A stretch of DNA of 64,000 bases from Thysanoteuthis rhombus (GCA_963457665.1 OY735228.1:124001-188000), one strand, 5' to 3'; shown: positions 24,586 through 38,200, counted from the stretch's first letter. Numbers and translations are program-made. The notes: a model not told the origin generated them from the letters alone.

Positions 24586-26577
24586 TGGTAAGATCGATCG
24601 TGATAGAAGATGTCTGTTTAGATGGGATTACTAGGTAATTGAGGAAGGAGATGGGATCTGTGATAGAATGGGTATATAATGTAAGCTTGTAGTTGAGTAG
24701 AAAAGGAAGATAGTGCTTAAGCGAAGGTAGGAGCTCTATGCAAAGTAGTTGTAGTAGCCGTGAGTTAATGAAGCAGGGTAACTAAAAGACCAAGGAATGA
24801 TTATGGAGAAAGGTTATCAGTGGTATACATAACTGTCAAGTTGAGGGGGGGTCGATATACGACATCTGCATTTATGATCACCAAAGAGCAACTTGCAGGC
24901 CATTCTCAGACGCTGAAAAACACACAACGGGAATACTATTTAATTCACTTGAACATGTGTGCTTCCTGAAGTAAGGAGAATTAGAATACAGAAGATAATT
25001 GTGACTATTCTGTAGTAAATGCATTGTCATTTCATTCACATAGAGAAAGAGATGTGAATACGCGTTTTTGAGCTAGAGAGAAGGACACGATTTAGTAGCT
25101 GAGCTTATGAGGATACCTCAACATCTGTGAGAATGAAATTAGCAATGTCTAGAACAGCGATTGGTCAAGGTGGAAAAAAAATGGTAAAGTTCGGATCGAC
25201 CGGGAGGCCCCTCAAAATAATACCAGTTCTCAACAGGAAAAGAGAAAGAGTGAGAAAAGGGGAGAAGTAACCAACTAAGAAAGTTGGGACAATGAGCAAG
25301 TGAACACGTGGGTCCAGATCTTTTATAGACAATAGAGAAAGGAAGTGGCATTTTGCATATGTGGCTAGATTTGAGGTTTTGTATCTTAAGCTATTACTTA
25401 TTTATTTTCTTACTTAATTTTGACTTGAAATAAAGGAGACGCCACAGAATCAAGAACCAATCCATCAAGACTGAAAAGGATATAGAAATTAACCTTCTTC
25501 AGCACCTCACTTATAGTAATTCGGTGTTTACGCCATTTTTTACCCAGTGTTGCACTACATACAGTGGACGAACAAAGAATAAATTTCGAGAGAGTTTCAA
25601 TGATCACTGCAAGTCACAGTCTAGCCGAATACAGGCAAGCGTTAATAGAGTCTGTGACTGTTTGAGTGCATGGCAGGGCAGCAAGAACATGTCACACCTG
25701 TCCAAATAAAATTGCTGGAGATGTCCGACTGGCTACTTCCGGCCTAGTTCTTCCCGAAGTCGCTTGGCTAGAAAAAAAGGAAAAGGGGGGAAAAAGGTCA
25801 AACAACAAAAACTTTGGTAAGGCCTGAAAACCAAGAAAATATGAGACGAGATGCGGCTGGTAATCCATACGTACCTTTTCCCTTATGAAGGGGCTCTTTT
25901 CAAACATTATACCAGTGAATACTCAAATTTGTTCACACCAGATCTAAAGTTTCACCAAGTATTCAGGGTACCATTATTGAAGGAATGTAATGCCTAGGAT
26001 TTTGATTTGAAAACTCTGGGAAAGAGAGTCTAGGATCATCTATTGATATCGCTCAAATGGTATTGTCAGTGGTTTTATCAATTCATTTTCAAAGATGCGG
26101 GAATCTTTCACTACTTAGTGGTGTTGCTACAGACAGATAATGTTGTTTTGCTAGTTTTCCCTACTGTTTGGAATTACGACATTTTGAACACGATTTGGAA
26201 GAATATCATCCTAGTTGCATGATTTACATTGCATGTTGAGAGTTGCACGTGTCCTCTTGCGTATTTGCTGGATTCAGTGAAGACCAATCGATTGACGGAC
26301 AGAACCTCTGAAAAAGAAGTGGGAGCGCTTCTAAAAAATATATCATGAGCCCGTTTCGAAGTTACGGTCCCATCCCCAAAGCGTCGTCTTTCGCAAGCAA
26401 GACGACACGCAATGTTTGAAGAAGAGATGAAAGAGAAGAAATGGAAAAAAGAGAGAAAAAGAATTAGCGATTAGAGATGGAGAGGTGAGGAGAAGAAGAA
26501 ACGGCAGATAGACAATAGTGACAGTAATAATCATGAGGAAGCTGTTGTCTCAGCTATTTGTGTTGAAGAAGAAGAAG

Positions 26578-26610
<33 letters not shown>

Positions 26611-26894
26611 AATGAGACACGTAGAATTAACGATTAGAGTTTTGTGGTTGGAATGGGGAGGAGAGATAGATGATAGATTTTGAGGGGAAACCAGAGGAGG
26701 AGGAGGAGAGAAGAAGAGGATGAGGAAGGAAAAAGACGAAGTGACTGAGGCGTGACAGAAAGTTTTAGAAGGCGAAGCAAAGAGGTCTGACCAAGAACAT
26801 TTCTGTCTTACGATAGATAGACTGGTGTGGTTAGTTAGACGATAGAAACCGTCACAATGACCAATATCTTTTAATTGCATGCCGTGTTGGGGGT
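24586..26894. other. No intact gene; repeat fragment and GAA microsatellite
   Basis: At about 25140-25375 the reverse complement carries AAATCTAGCCACATATGC followed by CACTTCCT, the landmark starting the repeats at 30440 and 57160, so this is an inverted partial copy. A (GAA)n run lies at 26565-26607 followed by AG-rich sequence. The remaining ORFs are not recognised. Confidence 0.4.
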
Positions 26895-27130
26895 GATCTA
26901 TCAAAGTAGGGGATGATCAATGAATAAATAACATCTCTCGTCTTTTGATGAATCACTGAAAAATTTAAATTTTCAATTAACAAGCATGATTGCTACCAGA
27001 CACGAACTAAAATTGTAAATTGAACCCTTGAAAACTTGGTTTTCGTGTTTGTTCAGGGGAGGGGGTAGAAAACAAGAAAGGTTTACTTAACAAAATACGG
27101 AGTGAATGTTTGAATTCACTAGCTCCATTG
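26895..27130 (+). repeat. Dispersed repeat family 2, copy a
   Basis: It begins GGGGATGATCAATGAATAAA and continues with a TCTCTCGTCTTTTGATG block, a GACACGAACTAAAATTGTAA-like block and AAAATACGGAGTGAATGTTT. Related copies are at 42345-42600 and 44790-45000 inside REXO2 introns. The start landmark occurs inverted at 60630-60665 and 61632-61660 in CDK7 intron 5. Confidence 0.55.
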
Positions 27131-27154
27131 AATCCGCCTTTACGTACAGCTCAT

Positions 27155-27293
27155 CTAGATAGATAGATAGATAGATCGATAGATAGATAGATAGATAGAT
27201 AAAGAGACGGACAGGCAGCTAGCGAGCTGAATAGATGGATGGATAGATAAACAAACAGACAGGCAGCAAGCTGAACAGATAGATAGATAGATA
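27155..27293. repeat. (GATA)n-type microsatellite cluster
   Basis: Two GATA/GATAGATC runs (about 27156-27200 and 27275-27293) flank imperfect GACAGGCAG/GGATGGAT units. The overlapping minus-strand ORFs are artefacts. Confidence 0.85.
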
Positions 27294-29559
27294 ACCAGCC
27301 AGGCAGGTGCAATCACTTGAAGAATGAAGAAATCTATGTTGACAATGTTGACAGTTATGGTTGGTATTGAACAATGGAACTGCGCCAATTTCCCACCAGG
27401 TGGGACCCAATTTCTTACTATGTTTCTTGTTTTTATTCTGTTCTTCTAGATTTCTGTTTTATTACAACGAGCAACAAGGATGTAAAGCCGCTAAGAATGT
27501 TATTAGATGTAAGATGTCCTAGTCTGAGAGTGCATATCTAAACCAAAGCCATTGTTACAAACAACTGAACAATGAAGTTACTTATCCCAGACTCTGCCGT
27601 GACAAAAGTTTGTAGTTATTATTCATCAGAGACATATCGACATTAGCTTAAAAAGTATTGTTTCTCATATATATCTATGATGACGTCATCATGAGGATGA
27701 CATTCCTGTGTTATTACACGCAAGAAGCCAAGATATCATACGAATTTTGCTATATTAACACAATCACAAACCCCTGGATATACCCCACAATTTGATCAAG
27801 TTTCCTTGGCACATCCTTTCAAAATTGCCATATGTTACGGCGAATGCTAAAACAATATAAATACTAATTATAAAAAGTTAGAGTCAATTTCTCATTTTCC
27901 TCAATTACGTGACATCTCTCAAATATAAACTAAGATACTAGTATAATTCCTCTGTTAGAAGGTAGGGCTGTGGATCTCAAGTACTCTGCCTATAGTTGGG
28001 CAGTGGTCTAGTGCCTTGCACATCTGTCAATAGTGTAGCCCACCTTCTTTTATTCAAGAATGAAATAGGAAACTCCTTATTTTAGCTAGATATCGAAAAC
28101 GTCACTTCCTCCAACGACCCAATAAACCCTTGGACACACATGGTCCAATGCTCATTGGTGCTAGGACCCCAAGCTGGTCATGCCTCCGGACCTGGTACTT
28201 CTGCCGGACATTTTCTCTCTGTCTATCTTTCTTTCTCCCTAAGATCGTTATCATTTCGCCGACCTCTCGGCCGATCCGATCTTAACAATTCTTCCTCCAT
28301 GATCTATCTCTGTAAAAACTTTGCCCATTTCACTTCACTGATGTCGAGGCCTCACACATACGCACAGCTACGCAACCACGCCACCGTGTGTTCACTTCAT
28401 GCTACAAACGCATATCTCCTCCCTCACTCGTGAAACTGAACCCGGATTCCGCGTATTACCTTGGAGCGTTCCAAGCCATATGGAAATCCAAGCTGTTTCA
28501 GACAACTCTGCTCCAACCCCAACGACAAGAAAGCTTCCACCTTTCACTGTCTCTTCACTTTTCATCTCTTCACACGATCGATCAAATTTGTGTTATTCTT
28601 ATACTTACTTCATTCTTCATTTATGCCCTAGTGTTAAACGTACGTCTTTTGTCTATGTGTTCTTTTTTGTATGTGTTCTTTTCACTTTGTTTCAATGCAT
28701 ATTCCATTCTCTTTGTTCGCATTCCCATAAGAGTCACCACGAAAATCGCAACAGTCAAGGCAAATCTTAACGAAATCATGAGCTTCCCTCTTGATGGGAA
28801 GTGTCAAAGAGGTCATTGTTTGGCATTTTAGGTTAGGTTTTAGGATCTCTTTAACACTCTGTCTGAGTTGGTCCTGTATTTAACCTTTCCAGTTGATGGA
28901 CTCGACTTTTACTTTTCTAGAACATAATCTTTTTCTTCAATTCAATTTCATTGGAAGAATGATTAAAAAGGAAATGGCACCAGAGGATGATGTCTGAATC
29001 TGGAAGCTTCGTTGTGGAATGAAGATTGTTATATAATTTCTGTCTCTTTCTTTCAAACATTCGTGCAACAGATTACTGATTACATCAAGCTATGTCTTGA
29101 AGTTTTAATTTAATGTATCAAGTTTTAATCAAATAGGGAATATTCTTTTATCATCTATGGTGTCAAAAATCGTTTTTTCTTCTGTGGTGTCAAATAAAAA
29201 TTTCAAAATGTCTTCTTTGATTTAGTTCACTATGAATTTACTAGCTACTCGTGTGTGTCAGTATTTGCTTTTATGAAGAATTACTCAATGAGATGAATAA
29301 TACAACTTGCAGTCGATAATGGCAGGTTCAAGTTTCATGTAAGAAGTTTATTGTATTCTCGAGGATAAGGTGAATACCATTGTTCCATCGTTGCACGATT
29401 TGTATCTATAATTAATTAAATTGGATTGAATGTTGTTAACTTGGGGTTTTTAAACTTCGTTCATTTTATTTTACTCTATTTTTGAAATGAATTATCATGT
29501 AAGTATATTCATGGAATGCTCCATTTTGAAGCATGGATTTCACTCTAGTCTAGTTTCAA
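27294..29559. other. No gene recognised
   Basis: Two overlapping plus-strand ORFs at 28388-28831 have no family motif that I recognise. The 28140-28580 stretch is C-rich compared with its surroundings and may be a repeat. No splice-supported exon was identified. Confidence 0.35.
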
Positions 29560-30235
29560 CCATTTATTCTGGTTTATCTGAAGTTGTCAAATCAGACATG
29601 GAAAACATGGAAAATTTTGTTACATTGGTTCAAAATGAGACAGTGGAAACTGCTCGCAATATCAACCAAGTATTAGGCCAAGGGACCGTCAATGGACGTA
29701 CAGCTCAACATTGGTTCTAAAAAAATTCGAAACAGAGCTGAAAACCTTGAAGATGAGAAAAGTTTTGGACTTCCTTTTGTGATTGTCGACGTCCAATTGA
29801 GAGGTCATTATTGAGGTAGACCTATGCAAAACTGGACGGGCAATTGCAGGAGAATTAGACGTTGACCATTCAACTGTTCTTCGACATTTGCACTGGATTG
29901 GAGAGGCAAAAAAGCTCAACAGATGGATGCTGCACGACCTAAACGAAAATGAAAAAATTCGGCGTTACGAAGTCTACTCTGCACTTGTTTTACACTACAA
30001 AAACGATCCCTGTCATGATTGCATTGTGATTGGCTGGACATCGGTGAAGCACCAAAACACTTCCCCAAAGCAAACCTACATCAAAAGAAGATTATGGCTG
30101 TCGGCAAATGAAATCATCCACTCCAACTTCTTGAATTCCGGTGGAACCATCACAGCAAAGATGCATTGCTGCGGAATTTACAAAATGCACCGAGAACTGC
30201 CACATTTACTTCCAATATTGATCAGTTGAAAAGGG
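29560..30235 (+). mobile_element. Decayed mariner (SETMAR-like) transposase remnant
   Basis: Plus-strand frames match a mariner transposase in order. ARNINQVLGQGTVNGRTAQH at about 29655 is the first helix-turn-helix. IAGELDVDHSTVLRHLHWIG, read across frames near 29850-29905, is the second. These are followed by KKLNRWMLHDLNENEKIRR, LHYKNDP, WLDIGEAPKHFPK (frame shifted, near 30035) and FLNSGGTIT with MHRELPHLLP. The segment that should carry the first catalytic Asp (the DEKW block) is missing: the sequence jumps from the CIV stretch directly to the WLDIGEAP block. The C-terminal catalytic part is also absent. It is inactive, and terminal inverted repeats were not identified. Confidence 0.75.
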
Positions 30236-30439
30236 CTGATTCTTACAACTATTTTCCTTGCAGTCACATTAATATATAGAGACGTAACTCTTTTAACAAC
30301 ATGAATTAATCCAGGTTCTTGATTAAACCCAGCTTCATAATATTTCTTCATTTCTTACCGCATCGCAAAATCCACTACAATCTCATTGCAACCGAACTTT
30401 GCTTCATGTAGACTAACTCGATCCTCAGGAAACATTTGT

Positions 30440-31130
30440 CTTTAGATGCAAAACCTTAAATCTAGCCACATATGCAATACATCACTTCCTGTAACTCCTA
30501 AACTTACTCCAGGAATCGTAACAATGCCCCCACCCCCAAGTTCGCTTTCATAAATTCATAAATCCAGGTGCGTCACATGACCACACAAGCTTGACCGTTG
30601 GCACACCACCGAATTTCCGATGATTCTTGTATTCAAAACATCCAGCACTCTTGGAAACAACTTCTACCTCTGAACATCGTAGCCACAATAACGACTAAAT
30701 CAAGACAGTTCCTTCCGCTTCACTCGTGCACCAATCTTTTCATCTTCTTACTATTCCTGCCAATTAAACTTATATGGAATTTCCTCTCGCACATCAGGGG
30801 AATAATTATTTTCCTTCTTTAAGGTAGCTACATAGTTATCAATTCTGAATCGGCCTACTCTATCACAATCCATCTTCCTTAATGCTTATATGCTGTTTTT
30901 TTCCTGCTTTAAATGTTATGCTTACACAAGTCTTATTTTGTCGATTCATTAGATGTATCTTCATTTGTTGACTAAATATTTGCATTTGTCTTCATTTCAA
31001 TTATGAACTCTGTTTAATCTCCGTATCCATATTCGAATATAATGCATATATTTCCCTCTTCTAAAAAAGGCATCATAGCTGCCATCGTGTTTATATTTTG
31101 AAAGTCTCATGGCAACTGGCGACTTCTTTC
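30440..31130 (+). repeat. Dispersed repeat family 3, copy a (about 0.7 kb)
   Basis: It starts at AAATCTAGCCACATATGCAA / TACATCACTTCCT and passes through CAGGTGCGTCACATGACC and GCTGCCATCGTGTTTATATT. It ends at a GAAAGTCTCATGGCAACTGG stretch. The same ordered landmarks occur at 57160-57990 in CDK7 intron 3, same orientation, and an inverted partial copy lies at 25140-25375. No protein homology was recognised. Confidence 0.65.
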
Positions 31131-31239
31131 TCAACCTCTTTATGACATCACAGTATGTAGTGGTAAACTCAAACACCTGCGACAGACTCCTTTGTCCTCA
31201 GCAACTACGACATTTCGCTACTAATCAGGACTGCTCGAA

Positions 31240-31740
31240 AAGGATGCAGAAAAGCCTATCGTGATTATCATGTAAAATGACTTTCTGTCCTTCGTACGAA
31301 ACTATGGCGTCAAAGTATTTCGCTTATTTCTCTTCAGTGTTTCCAAATTCGGGTATTTTATATCTAAATTTCGATAATACCTAACAACGGATGTCAAGAG
31401 AGATGATTTATAGAAATTGTGAAGAAAGATCTATGATCTTCAATTTTCATTTATCTTTATTAGGGTTCTCAAGAACCACTGTTCCAAAAAAATCCGAACT
31501 CGGCTCTGCACTGCCTTGTGTGCAGATATATCTGGCGAATATCAACTTTGTACTACAGCCCATTCTCAATTAATCACACAGAGATAGATTTCTCTAATTG
31601 TGGTTAGATTCATGTATGCACAAATATATCTTTGTTATTGTATGTCAGTGGAAATGCAGTGAGTTAACTACAATCTATAAAGATTTTGAAGATCGTTTTA
31701 GTAGCCCCAACCTCCCCCTCCTCAGCTACGCCCCTGAACA
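31240..31740 (+). repeat. Dispersed repeat family 4, copy a
   Basis: Block order: TATCATGTAAAATGACTTTC (31268), a TTCCAAATTCGGGTATTTTA stretch (31340), GAATATCAACTTTGTAC (31540), then AAATATATCTTTGTTATTGT (31621) and GAAATGCAGTGAGTTAACTA (31652). The same blocks occur at 38330-38900, but there the last two come first, so the two copies are permuted relative to each other. Confidence 0.55.
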
Positions 31741-33079
31741 TCAGGTTCGAACTTCTGATTGTTGAGCCTTTAGTTTGAGGCTGTAATCTCTTTTAATGAT
31801 TACTACAACATACATTTACTTCTTTTCATTGAGATGTCAGGTATCATAGATGCGAAATTATATTTATTTAGGGTTTATTATCTCGCCCCTTGATACAGCA
31901 GGACAATAACGAATCTTTCACTTCATTATATTGGTCTCATTGACATTGTAATGTAAGAGCAACAATTTTGTAACAAACCAAGCGGACAACAGAAATGGAT
32001 TAAAGGGAGGTAATCCAAATCCACTGTTCGGATGTTTTCAGAAATTTTCCATCTAGAATTAGAAGTTTCGGGTTGTGTACCAGTGTCAGAAATTGCTATT
32101 TAGATGATTTTTGATAAAAATATATTTCTATTCATGTTTTTTACTCTATTTTAGGTATAAACATATCAAAAAATTTGACATTAAACCGTTTGCATTCTAT
32201 TTCAGTGATCTTCCGATTTCATTTGATATCACTTAGAATCGTCGACACTTATGTGCGGAAGGAGGAAACTTTTGGACACACATATTTTATCTTCAATCAG
32301 TATTTTACTAAATCAACATTTTTGGATTAGGCAGTATTATCCGCACCATAAACGAGGTAGAGGCATCAAAATACGCAGATCTTGAACGTTGGGGACGAGA
32401 TCATGTGCTGAAACTCCTTGATCTACCACCTGTTCTCACATTGTGATGCCTCTGCTTGGTACAGTAGGGATCCTTAAGGCATGACAGGTATGAGGTTATG
32501 TAAAAAATATCTAAGGGGCTATGAACCTCTCTGCCTTGCATAGTTTCAGGTCACCATTGTGCATGGTGTAGCACTTGTAAACCTCAGGGGATTATAACAG
32601 GAAAACATTTAGATGGAAGATGCTTGCACTTGGTTGATCTGCTGGCACTGCTGTTCTGGAATCCGGGGGCAGAAGAGAATTCAGATGTCATTGGACCTTT
32701 AAGCGGTATCTTACAGAAATTCCCTATTCAACCTTGGTGGGTAGGGAGCTACACTCCTCAGAGGGAGCAGCAGTTCCCAGATACAGTTGGCTTTGCAAGG
32801 AGGTAAAGTTTAGGCTACCAGAAAAAATACGTACAGGTATTTGGATCAATTGAATGATAATAAAGTACTTTAGGAACTGGCTCTCTTGATACCCATCCAT
32901 AGACCTGCATCTCAATACTCCACATTCATTTTTCTAATTGAACTGCTTAAAGAACAAAACTTCTTTGCGATAAAAATATTGAAACAATCCTTTATCACTA
33001 ATTTTGCCAAAAAGTCAATTTTTATTGTCTATTGAACATTAATAAATTATGTAAAACAAGGAACTGTTCTGAGATTGCC
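31741..33079. other. No gene recognised
   Basis: A GTCAGAAATTGCTATTTAG stretch near 32088 resembles one near 18387, indicating another low-copy dispersed repeat. The ORF at 32624-32806 is short and has no recognised motif. Confidence 0.35.
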
Positions 33080-33395
33080 AACAACATTGTCACTAAAAAC
33101 TGAATGAAAATCAGGTCATGTATAGCTCTGATGTGGAGATGGTAACTGTAAAACTTGCTGGATCCATCTCAAACTCTTATCTATTCTTCCTTACTTCAAG
33201 GTGTCTGTCATAGTTGGTGACCTCCTGGGAATTTGACCCGTTCTTCAATCAGTAGAGGTAGATTATTCTCACTCTGCAGTCCATGCCAGAGATATCTTGT
33301 ATCAGTTAATTGTGGCTTGTCTGTCTGAACCAGAGTATATCCACTCATCCCCCCCCCCAATAACCTGTCTGGGGATCACAAATTCAATCCCTGGG
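33080..33395 (-). repeat. Dispersed repeat family 1, copy c, with an adjacent tRNA-like motif
   Basis: The block CACTAAAAACTGAATGAAAA / CAGGTCATGTATAGC / TCTGATG / GGTAACTGTAAA matches copy b in order. Next to it (33381-33391) AATTCAATCCC resembles a B box on the plus strand. Confidence 0.45.
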
Positions 33396-33653
33396 TCGTG
33401 TAGTGCAATAAAGTCATATACTCTTGCCCAGGCAGACAGGCACCAACCATTATGCTTCATCTTGATCTTCAAATAACAGCCAAGTACTAAAAATGCCCAA
33501 ATCTGATAAGGGCAGAGTGGCTTAACAATTGGATAATGTTCCAAAGGATCCCATTCTGTCAGTAGGAATACACTGTCTGGCCCATTGCTTCGTTTGTCTT
33601 ATGTTTTGTAACTGTCATCACAAACAAATAACGATGCAGATGCTTGACAGTGC

Positions 33654-33668
33654 TATATATATATATTT

Positions 33669-33749
<81 letters not shown>

Positions 33750-33919
33750 TATATTCTATAAAGTTAATTTGAAACTATATAAGTTTGTAAAATAATTGAG
33801 TTGATAATGTTTCTCCCTCATCATTTTGTTTGTCTTATTCCTATGTTTTTTGTTTCGTAGCTGTCACCTAAAGCAACATGAACTCAACAAGCAACCAATG
33901 GTATAAATGCATGACAATA

Positions 33920-33980
<61 letters not shown>
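33654..33980. repeat. Two (AT)n microsatellites
   Basis: AT runs lie at about 33677-33747 and 33927-33977, separated by unique sequence. The overlapping Tyr-Ile ORFs are artefacts. Confidence 0.95.
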
Positions 33981-34638
33981 TAAGTCCTGTGTATAAGGAT
34001 GTAAATAAGGACATATACCTCTCCAACTTTGTTGGCAGAGGCAAATATGGAACATGCTATTAATGAAGATCTCAAATAACATTGGGAGTAACATTGAAGT
34101 GCTGTGTTGTTTCTAATGATTGAAGATAACAACTCCAAGATTTCTCTTGAAGTGCAGATTTGAATCTCATTCATAGCTGATTCCTCCTCTTATTCCTTTA
34201 TTGTGTTCTTGAAATAATTGCTCAGAGACAAATCTATAATAGTAACAATTATAGAAAGTTAATTCTATAAGATTGATTACCCTGAAGAATCGTGGAAAGC
34301 AAAAACTTTGTAGATTGAATTTTCATACAACATTGCAAATGATTTCTTCATGAATAAACTTTTGTGTGTATTCTATTTTTGCTGGTTATCTTTGCAAGTA
34401 ATTTTATACAATCAAATCTGGAAAATAGATTTTCCCCCTAAAAGTGTTTCTTATTGTTTATTTAGTGAAAGAGAAAATTTCAGAGAAAACATTTCATTAT
34501 ATTTCAGTTTTAAATAAATCTGTGTGCAAAATTTGCAATGCTGCTTTGCATCCATTTCACACAAAAATGAAATCTTCCAAATGATTGATCAATGGTTAAC
34601 TTTTAAATTCCTGTTCTGCAATAAGACTTTTTGGGGTT

Positions 34639-35229
34639 TCAAAGATTGTAACTATTTTCAATATACATTGTCATGTGCTTCTTCAAGTTGCTCATGCAAG
34701 AGAAGGGTCTCTTGCATCTCTCACAGAATGGTGACTCTCCAGTGTGTTCTCTCATGTGAACTTTAAAGTTAGACCATTGAATATAGTCTTTACCACACAC
34801 TTCACATCTAAAAAGCTTCTCTCCAGTTTGTTCTCTCAAGTGAACTTCAAGTTTAGCCCTTCAAGCAAAATCTTTCCCACACACTTCACGTTTAAAAATC
34901 TTATTTCCATTGTTTTTATAGTGAATTTGCAGGCCACTCATTTGAGAGAAACCCTTTCTGCACTCTCCACAGTGATAAGGGGTCACCCCAGTATGTATTC
35001 TCAGGTGCTGTTTCAGGTTGGCTTTTTAAGAAAATCCTTTGTCACAAATTTGACAGATAAAAGGCCTCTCTCTAGCACATGTTCTTGTGTGTTTCACTAA
35101 AGTAGTTTTGTAAATAAATTCTTTCATGCATAGATTACACTTCAACCCTTTTCCCTCTTTTTCCTTACTTTTTGAAACAGACAAACTATTATCTTCACTG
35201 ATGCTGTCTTCATTTGTACTTTTTTCCAT
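34639..35229 (-). pseudogene. C2H2 zinc-finger gene remnant, six degenerate fingers
   Basis: One minus-strand frame of 197 codons runs from 35229 to 34639 without frameshift but with two internal stops, TAA at 35028-35026 and TGA at 34863-34861. An acidic/Ser-Lys N-terminal stretch precedes six fingers with partly kept TGEK-type linkers. Finger 1 ends HTRTC, losing its last His. Finger 2 is interrupted by TAA after CDKGFS. Finger 3 reads HYKNN, with the last His lost. Finger 4 has Arg for its first Cys, the TGA after CGKDFA, and Gln for its last His. Finger 5 (CEVCGKDY...HMREH) is intact. Finger 6 has Tyr for its last His. So only finger 5 could bind zinc normally. Intact relatives would be nuclear DNA-binding proteins. 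I read it as a decayed member of an expanded ZNF family. No upstream exon was identified. Confidence 0.8.
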
Positions 35230-38200
35230 GTTGGTTGGCCTCAGAGTAAAGCTGTGAACAATGTATTACAGTCCTTTTGCTTTGATAATGATATTTACAA
35301 AATACAGCAAACATTTTAAATCCTGATCTAATTCTTCGTATGTCCTTTGATTAAATGCCATAAGCCTCAGGTTTCCTTTTCTCAATCAATTTCATGTCAG
35401 TTGAGACTCAAAACTGACTTATCAGAATCTCTGTTCTTGATATTCTAGAAATCTGGAAATGAAGAGATGATTTTGCTGTTAGTGAATCAATATTATCAAA
35501 AGAATTATTACACTTTGCAACAGAGATACAGTAGATTTCCTGGAAAATGTTAACACAAAAATTTGTACTAAAAATATCTTTCAGGTGTGTTGCTTCTGTG
35601 CAATAAAAAAACTAGTAAAATTATTTATTATATATTTTTCCAGGAGAATAATATGGTTAATTATTCATATTACAACTCCTTTTTATCATTAATGCCTGAC
35701 TACTGACAATGCCTTCCTCCTGATTTGCAATCCTGAACTATAATTTTTAGGAATGTATTACAATCTGAATTTGTCTTTATTTCTTATGAATTCTTGCATT
35801 CTGTTTGATCAGACATTCTTTGACCGTGTTCCCATCTTGTGTCTGGACCATGTGTTCCAGTCCACAAGATGGCCTCCTCATCCAAATTTCTCTCCATAAT
35901 TTCTCACATTTGGTGAGAACTGGAAGTGGGGACCACATGGCAAATAAATGCACAGTGGGGACTCCATTTTTTTCTGGCTCCTTTCAACAACTTCTTCCTT
36001 CTACATTGAACTACTATTATTATTTAACTACCTTTCACACTTATAGGGCTCTAATTCCCATACTTGTATTCATACCTGACCATTTACAATCGCTCCCAGC
36101 TTATTTTCAATGTGATTCTAGGTAATTTCCAACAATTGGCATGTAAGATGGGAAAATACTCAAACAGACCCTGTTGAAATCAAGTAAGGATTATCTCCCC
36201 TATACTTGCTGCCAGAATTGCCCAATGGTCCCGAGTTTTGAATAGCCTAATTAATGATTTATCAGTATAGAACCTGTCAAAAATGACCGTATCACATTTG
36301 TATGTATCTGTTATATAGCTGATTTTTCACTTTCAAAAGATTAAAGGTGTGAAGAATATAATCACAAGGAGAAAACTTTTTTTTTCTCAAATTTTGAAAT
36401 AAAAAATTATTTTTTAAAAATTTGTCCTTATTTCATAACGGACTCACACTATTTCCAGCATTTCAAATCATTAGCGATATTTTCTATGGAACATTACCTG
36501 CATAAATTCCTTCTACTTTTAAGAAGACATATTTATATTGAAAGCACACAAAAATATAGGTTATTGATAATTGTTTTCTTATGAGAAAAATTCATTTTTA
36601 AATAATCTTATAAATCAATAAGAATGAAACAAATCTCATACCTTTTTTATGTATCAATCCTATTGAAAAAGTGATCGATGATATAATATAATCGTTAACA
36701 TTTTCATGAATGAGCAAGTGATTCTTTTTTTAAAACATATTTAATCATAATGACACTGAGTATTCAAACCTTGATACATATTCAATCATTTTTCAATACA
36801 TGGTTTGATATAAATAAATACATATAAATAATTTCTCTGTCAAAAGAAAGCCAAAAAACAAGGTTTCCTTAAAAGCAAGAGGAACATTCAAAAGGATTGG
36901 ATTTTTAAAAATCAATTTTTGTGCCTAATTCAGGATGATTTTCAAGATACAAAGGATATAGGGCAATTATGATGCTCCCAATTTGAAAATGTTCACTGTT
37001 CCAGCAGTTAATTGGTAGCTGCCAATGTCAAATTTTCAGTTTTAAATTCAAAATGACTGAAAGAAATATTCATCCATCAGAAAAAAAGAAATACTTTACC
37101 TGAATGTGGTAGGCCTGCTGCACCCTACATCAATGGCCCCGTTACAAGTAACACAAGATCTTTTTTTACCTGAACTGAAAATTAAGTTGAAGTTGAAACA
37201 TAAACCCTAAACCCTACTACTGACCCTAACCCCTAACCCTGACTCTAAAAACACTAAATCTAACTAATAATACTAATCCTTTGTATTTACTATTCTCTCT
37301 TTAATAACAAAAAAGCACTAGTCGCCTGAACCACATGAAATTGCCCAATTTCAACCAACAACTTCAAAAATGAAGGGCAAACCAACTTGAAAAGTCGTTT
37401 TGAAGAATCTTGTTGAAATTGTCGTCTGCTTCTTTGATTCAATCAGCAGGTGCAACTTGCCTGCTGGGATGGTGGACATTTTGATTCGGGAAAGGTAAAA
37501 ATATATTTTTGCATTTTTAAAATTATATTATCTTGATTCCTCTTCATTGTTAGGAAGAAAAATTATTAGTACTGATAATTACTGATGCTGTCCCATACTA
37601 TTTGTACATTTGCATAGAAAATACAACTAAATGTAACTAGTATTATGGGACAGAAGAAGTTATATTTTTATTTGTAAACAAAATCAAGAGAACATTATGC
37701 TTACTTCTTTCTGTCATCTTTTGTCTCACTTATTTTCATTTGGGCAATGATCAAACTTTAAGAGAAGGGGGGAACTATAAAATTTTCTAGAAACCAATAT
37801 ATTTTCCAGTTCAATTAAAATTGAAAACAGCTGACATTTGTGATAGATGCAAGATGTTTTCCAAAGAGCGGCAGTCAAGGAAGATAATTCATGGACACGT
37901 TAAGGGAGGTAATCAATAGACATCATAGTGTTAAGGGAGGTAATCCGTTGAAATTATGCAGGGATTATTAAGGGAGATAACTCATCGGAAGTATGAAGAA
38001 TGATCTGAAGAAATTTTTTTTCAATACTTTTCAGCAAAACCAAAATCAACTGAGCAGAATCCTTGAACTATGTGATTATAAATCATTTTTTTTTTTGCTA
38101 TTATGTTCACTGAATAAAAAACAATCTTTTTGAAACTTGAAGTTCTCAAATGCCAAATTATTAAAATTATTTACGATTGTTCTTCATTTACTGTCATCTG

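Noticed and set aside
28388-28831. Overlapping 147- and 123-codon plus-strand ORFs
   Set aside because: Two frames are open over the same stretch with no recognisable motif, suggesting composition rather than coding.
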